From a bacterium (GTDB taxonomy: Bacteria; Patescibacteriota; Minisyncoccia; UBA6257; Colwellbacteraceae), in NCBI GenBank assembly GCA_021787205.1, contig JAJYME010000005.1:1-49661 (forward strand): a stretch of 49,661 nt of DNA. Reading direction: 5' to 3'. The position numbers and the translations under genes are program-made. Each line of letters starts with the position of its first letter. The first letter of the stretch is position 1. The notes below the pieces were generated by a model, which worked only from the letters and a program-made list of their open reading frames with translations, had not been told where the DNA came from and made no database searches. Below, in pieces: positions 48,081 through 49,661 of the stretch.

Positions 48081-49661
48081 TTATTCGATTGTTTTCAACT
48101 TCGCTTCGATGACTTCGACAATCTTCTCAGCAAGGCCGGAATCAAGTATGCCTCTGGTAACGCATTGGTTAGCCGCTTGGGCCAAACCGCCTAAGGCGTT
48201 GCGGTTCACGTCGGCGGCGTTGACTAAGCCGTCCGCGAGAATGGCAAACTGGTCGTCAATATTGCGACCCTCGGCCCAGGCGGAAGCGATAAGGGCATTC
48301 AACGCTTCTACGGCCTCAGCGCTGGCCATTGGCTTATTCTCCACGACCGCTTCCGACTCGCCGGAATCCGGACCCGGGTTTTCGACGACAGTTTCGGGGG
48401 CAGGAGCTTGTTCTCCGGACGCCTCAGCGCCAGAAGCAACCGTTTCCGGTTGTTGTTCCGGTTGGGCTGCGGGAGTCTCAGGTGCTGAAAGGCGATCTTT
48501 GGCTGCTTTGATAACATCCTTGAAGACAGCGAGAGAGGCAATCGGCTGGTTAGCCTTCTCGAACAAGGACAAAGCTTGTTCGCTTGAAAAGACAAGGTTC
48601 TGAAGCTCCTTTTCCGTCATGTCATAGGCAAGAGCATTATCCGCCGAAGCCTTGAAGTCGGCTGGGTTCATCAGAAGGGCTTTCTCTCGGAGGCAGAGAT
48701 TCAAAACAGAATTGATTTCCGATAATTCGTAGGCGACATTAGCCTTGCGATCGGCGGCGGCAAACCTTGATTTTTGGGGTTCCAACCTCTGCTCCCTCTC
48801 TTGGAACTTAAGAGCGTTATCGGTACGATACTGTTCTTCCGTAACTCCCAGAAGACCCAGTTGCTTTTCAAAGGAGATCTTGTCGGCGGCTTGATATTTT
48901 TCAATCTTGCGATTGGCCTTCTTTAAGTTTTTCTCAATCTTGCCGATTTCCTTTTTCTCCTTCTTTAGGGCCTTCTCGGTTCTCTTTACAAGCTCTGCCC
49001 GTCTCTTCTCAACGACTGGGCTGGATATTTCCGCGAGATTAAGCTTGGCCAAGACCTCTGTGAGAGACCTGATCTTGTCCTGTTTTTCAGCAAAGGCTTC
49101 CATTGAGGGAAGCAGGGCCTCCTGTCTCTGGCGATCTATCTTCGATTCATATTTATCACGTTTTTCTTGGATCCTGCCAGCGATCCTGCCTTTGGCTTCC
49201 TTAGTCCTGGTCTCATAACCGCTAATCTTCTCGTCGAGCTGGTCTTTCTCCGCCTTGGCGGCGTTTCTTTTCTTTTCCGACTTTTCCTTGTTTTTCTCAG
49301 CCTTGTCGATTTCCCTCTGGACCTTGTTTCTCATGCTCTCAGGCATATCAAGACCCTCGATATTGCCAAGGTTTTCAAGATCCTTCTTGGCGGCCATTTC
49401 CTTGCTTTCAAAAGCCTCTCTCTCGCTTTCAAACTTGGTTTCCCGATCGGCAAGTCTCTTGCGAGAAGGCTCGATCAATTCCCTGCCAATACCATTCTCA
49501 AGAATGGCAAACCTGTCGGTAATAGCCTCGATGGTTTTTATCGACTTCAGTTTCTCCCTAGCGCCGCTCAGGACTTCCCGCGCCTTTTGAGAGACCTTTT
49601 CCATTCTCCTCGAACCGAGTCCTTTCTCCGGTTTCGACTTGGACTCCCCAGACTCACGGCC
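48081..49661 (-). CDS. Long coiled-coil protein, N-terminus possibly beyond the window
   Basis: A Met occurs at 49604 (507 residues from there), but the frame stays open for 19 more codons to the right edge (..ESKSKPEKGLGSRR before the Met), so the true start may lie outside. Residues about 1-290 are strongly charged coiled coil (Lys/Glu/Arg-rich, KALKKEKKEIGKIEKNLKKA). A Pro/Glu/Ala-rich linker (about 375-425) leads to a compact helical C-terminal domain (about 425-505). No family, signal peptide or membrane segment is recognised; a scaffold or filament role is possible. Confidence 0.65.
   Translation of the reverse strand, partial: GRESGESKSKPEKGLGSRRMEKVSQKAREVLSGAREKLKSIKTIEAITDRFAILENGIGRELIEPSRKRLADRETKFESEREAFESKEMAAKKDLENLGNIEGLDMPESMRNKVQREIDKAEKNKEKSEKKRNAAKAEKDQLDEKISGYETRTKEAKGRIAGRIQEKRDKYESKIDRQRQEALLPSMEAFAEKQDKIRSLTEVLAKLNLAEISSPVVEKRRAELVKRTEKALKKEKKEIGKIEKNLKKANRKIEKYQAADKISFEKQLGLLGVTEEQYRTDNALKFQEREQRLEPQKSRFAAADRKANVAYELSEINSVLNLCLREKALLMNPADFKASADNALAYDMTEKELQNLVFSSEQALSLFEKANQPIASLAVFKDVIKAAKDRLSAPETPAAQPEQQPETVASGAEASGEQAPAPETVVENPGPDSGESEAVVENKPMASAEAVEALNALIASAWAEGRNIDDQFAILADGLVNAADVNRNALGGLAQAANQCVTRGILDSGLAEKIVEVIEAKLKTIE

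Overview
The window looks like a chromosomal segment of a Candidate Phyla Radiation (Patescibacteria, probably Parcubacteria-type) bacterium. Evidence: a divergent 16S rRNA gene that stands alone, type IV pilus genes with many short pseudopilins, a compact SUF iron-sulphur cluster, an anaerobic (class III) ribonucleotide reductase, a shortened release factor 1, a half-length SufD and many small membrane or secreted proteins of unknown role. Nearly everything is on the minus strand. The lineage is inferred from gene content; no database comparison was possible.

Layout, left to right. 1-3.8 kb: a partial secreted beta-helix protein, a methyltransferase with a long FGDR-repeat tail, and a GerMN-type envelope protein. 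3.9-6.3 kb: zinc/manganese ABC importer (znuBCA). 6.4-9.2 kb: nrdG-nrdD. 9.4-10.3 kb: PspC operon. 10.3-13.2 kb: a membrane protein, obgE, an orphan gene and queH. 13.3-17.7 kb: MacAB-like export system plus two anchored proteins. 18-18.9 kb: sufU and an orphan. 18.9-21.7 kb: ABC exporter, SIMPL protein, zinc-ribbon miniprotein. 21.9-26.2 kb: a sensor kinase, a response regulator, a terpenoid-synthase-like protein and a 37-residue peptide. 26.2-30.1 kb: sufCBDS. 30.2-30.5 kb: tRNA-Glu followed by a structured repeat region. 30.6-36.7 kb: pilC, pilB, three pilins and a receiver protein. 36.9-38.7 kb: 16S rRNA. 38.7-39.8 kb: rpmE and prfA. 39.9-44.9 kb: three large pilins with C-terminal binding domains and a peptidoglycan hydrolase. 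45-47.7 kb: rplY, fructose-bisphosphate aldolase and a PfkB kinase. 47.8 kb to the end: an acidic protein and a partial coiled-coil protein.

Two observations stand out. First, the 16S rRNA has no anti-Shine-Dalgarno CCTCC after helix 45. The precursor processing stem is recognisable outside it, so the tail does not seem to have been cut off or moved. In agreement, most genes have no Shine-Dalgarno site and many have a TATAAT-like -10 box only 6-14 bases before the start codon, so they are probably leaderless or almost so. Three orphan genes do carry strong Shine-Dalgarno sites.

Second, four intergenic regions carry tandem 11-bp repeats (GTTAAGGAATT; TTAACA-N5 on the reading strand) that resemble the binding boxes of PhoB/PhoP-type regulators. 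Each array keeps a fixed helical phase to a -10 box. They precede a secreted beta-helix protein, the PspC operon, a zinc-ribbon miniprotein (with a SIMPL gene behind it) and the 37-residue peptide next to the PhoB-type regulator and its kinase. I infer an envelope-related regulon controlled by this two-component system, whose kinase gene overlaps the gene for a terpenoid-synthase-like protein.
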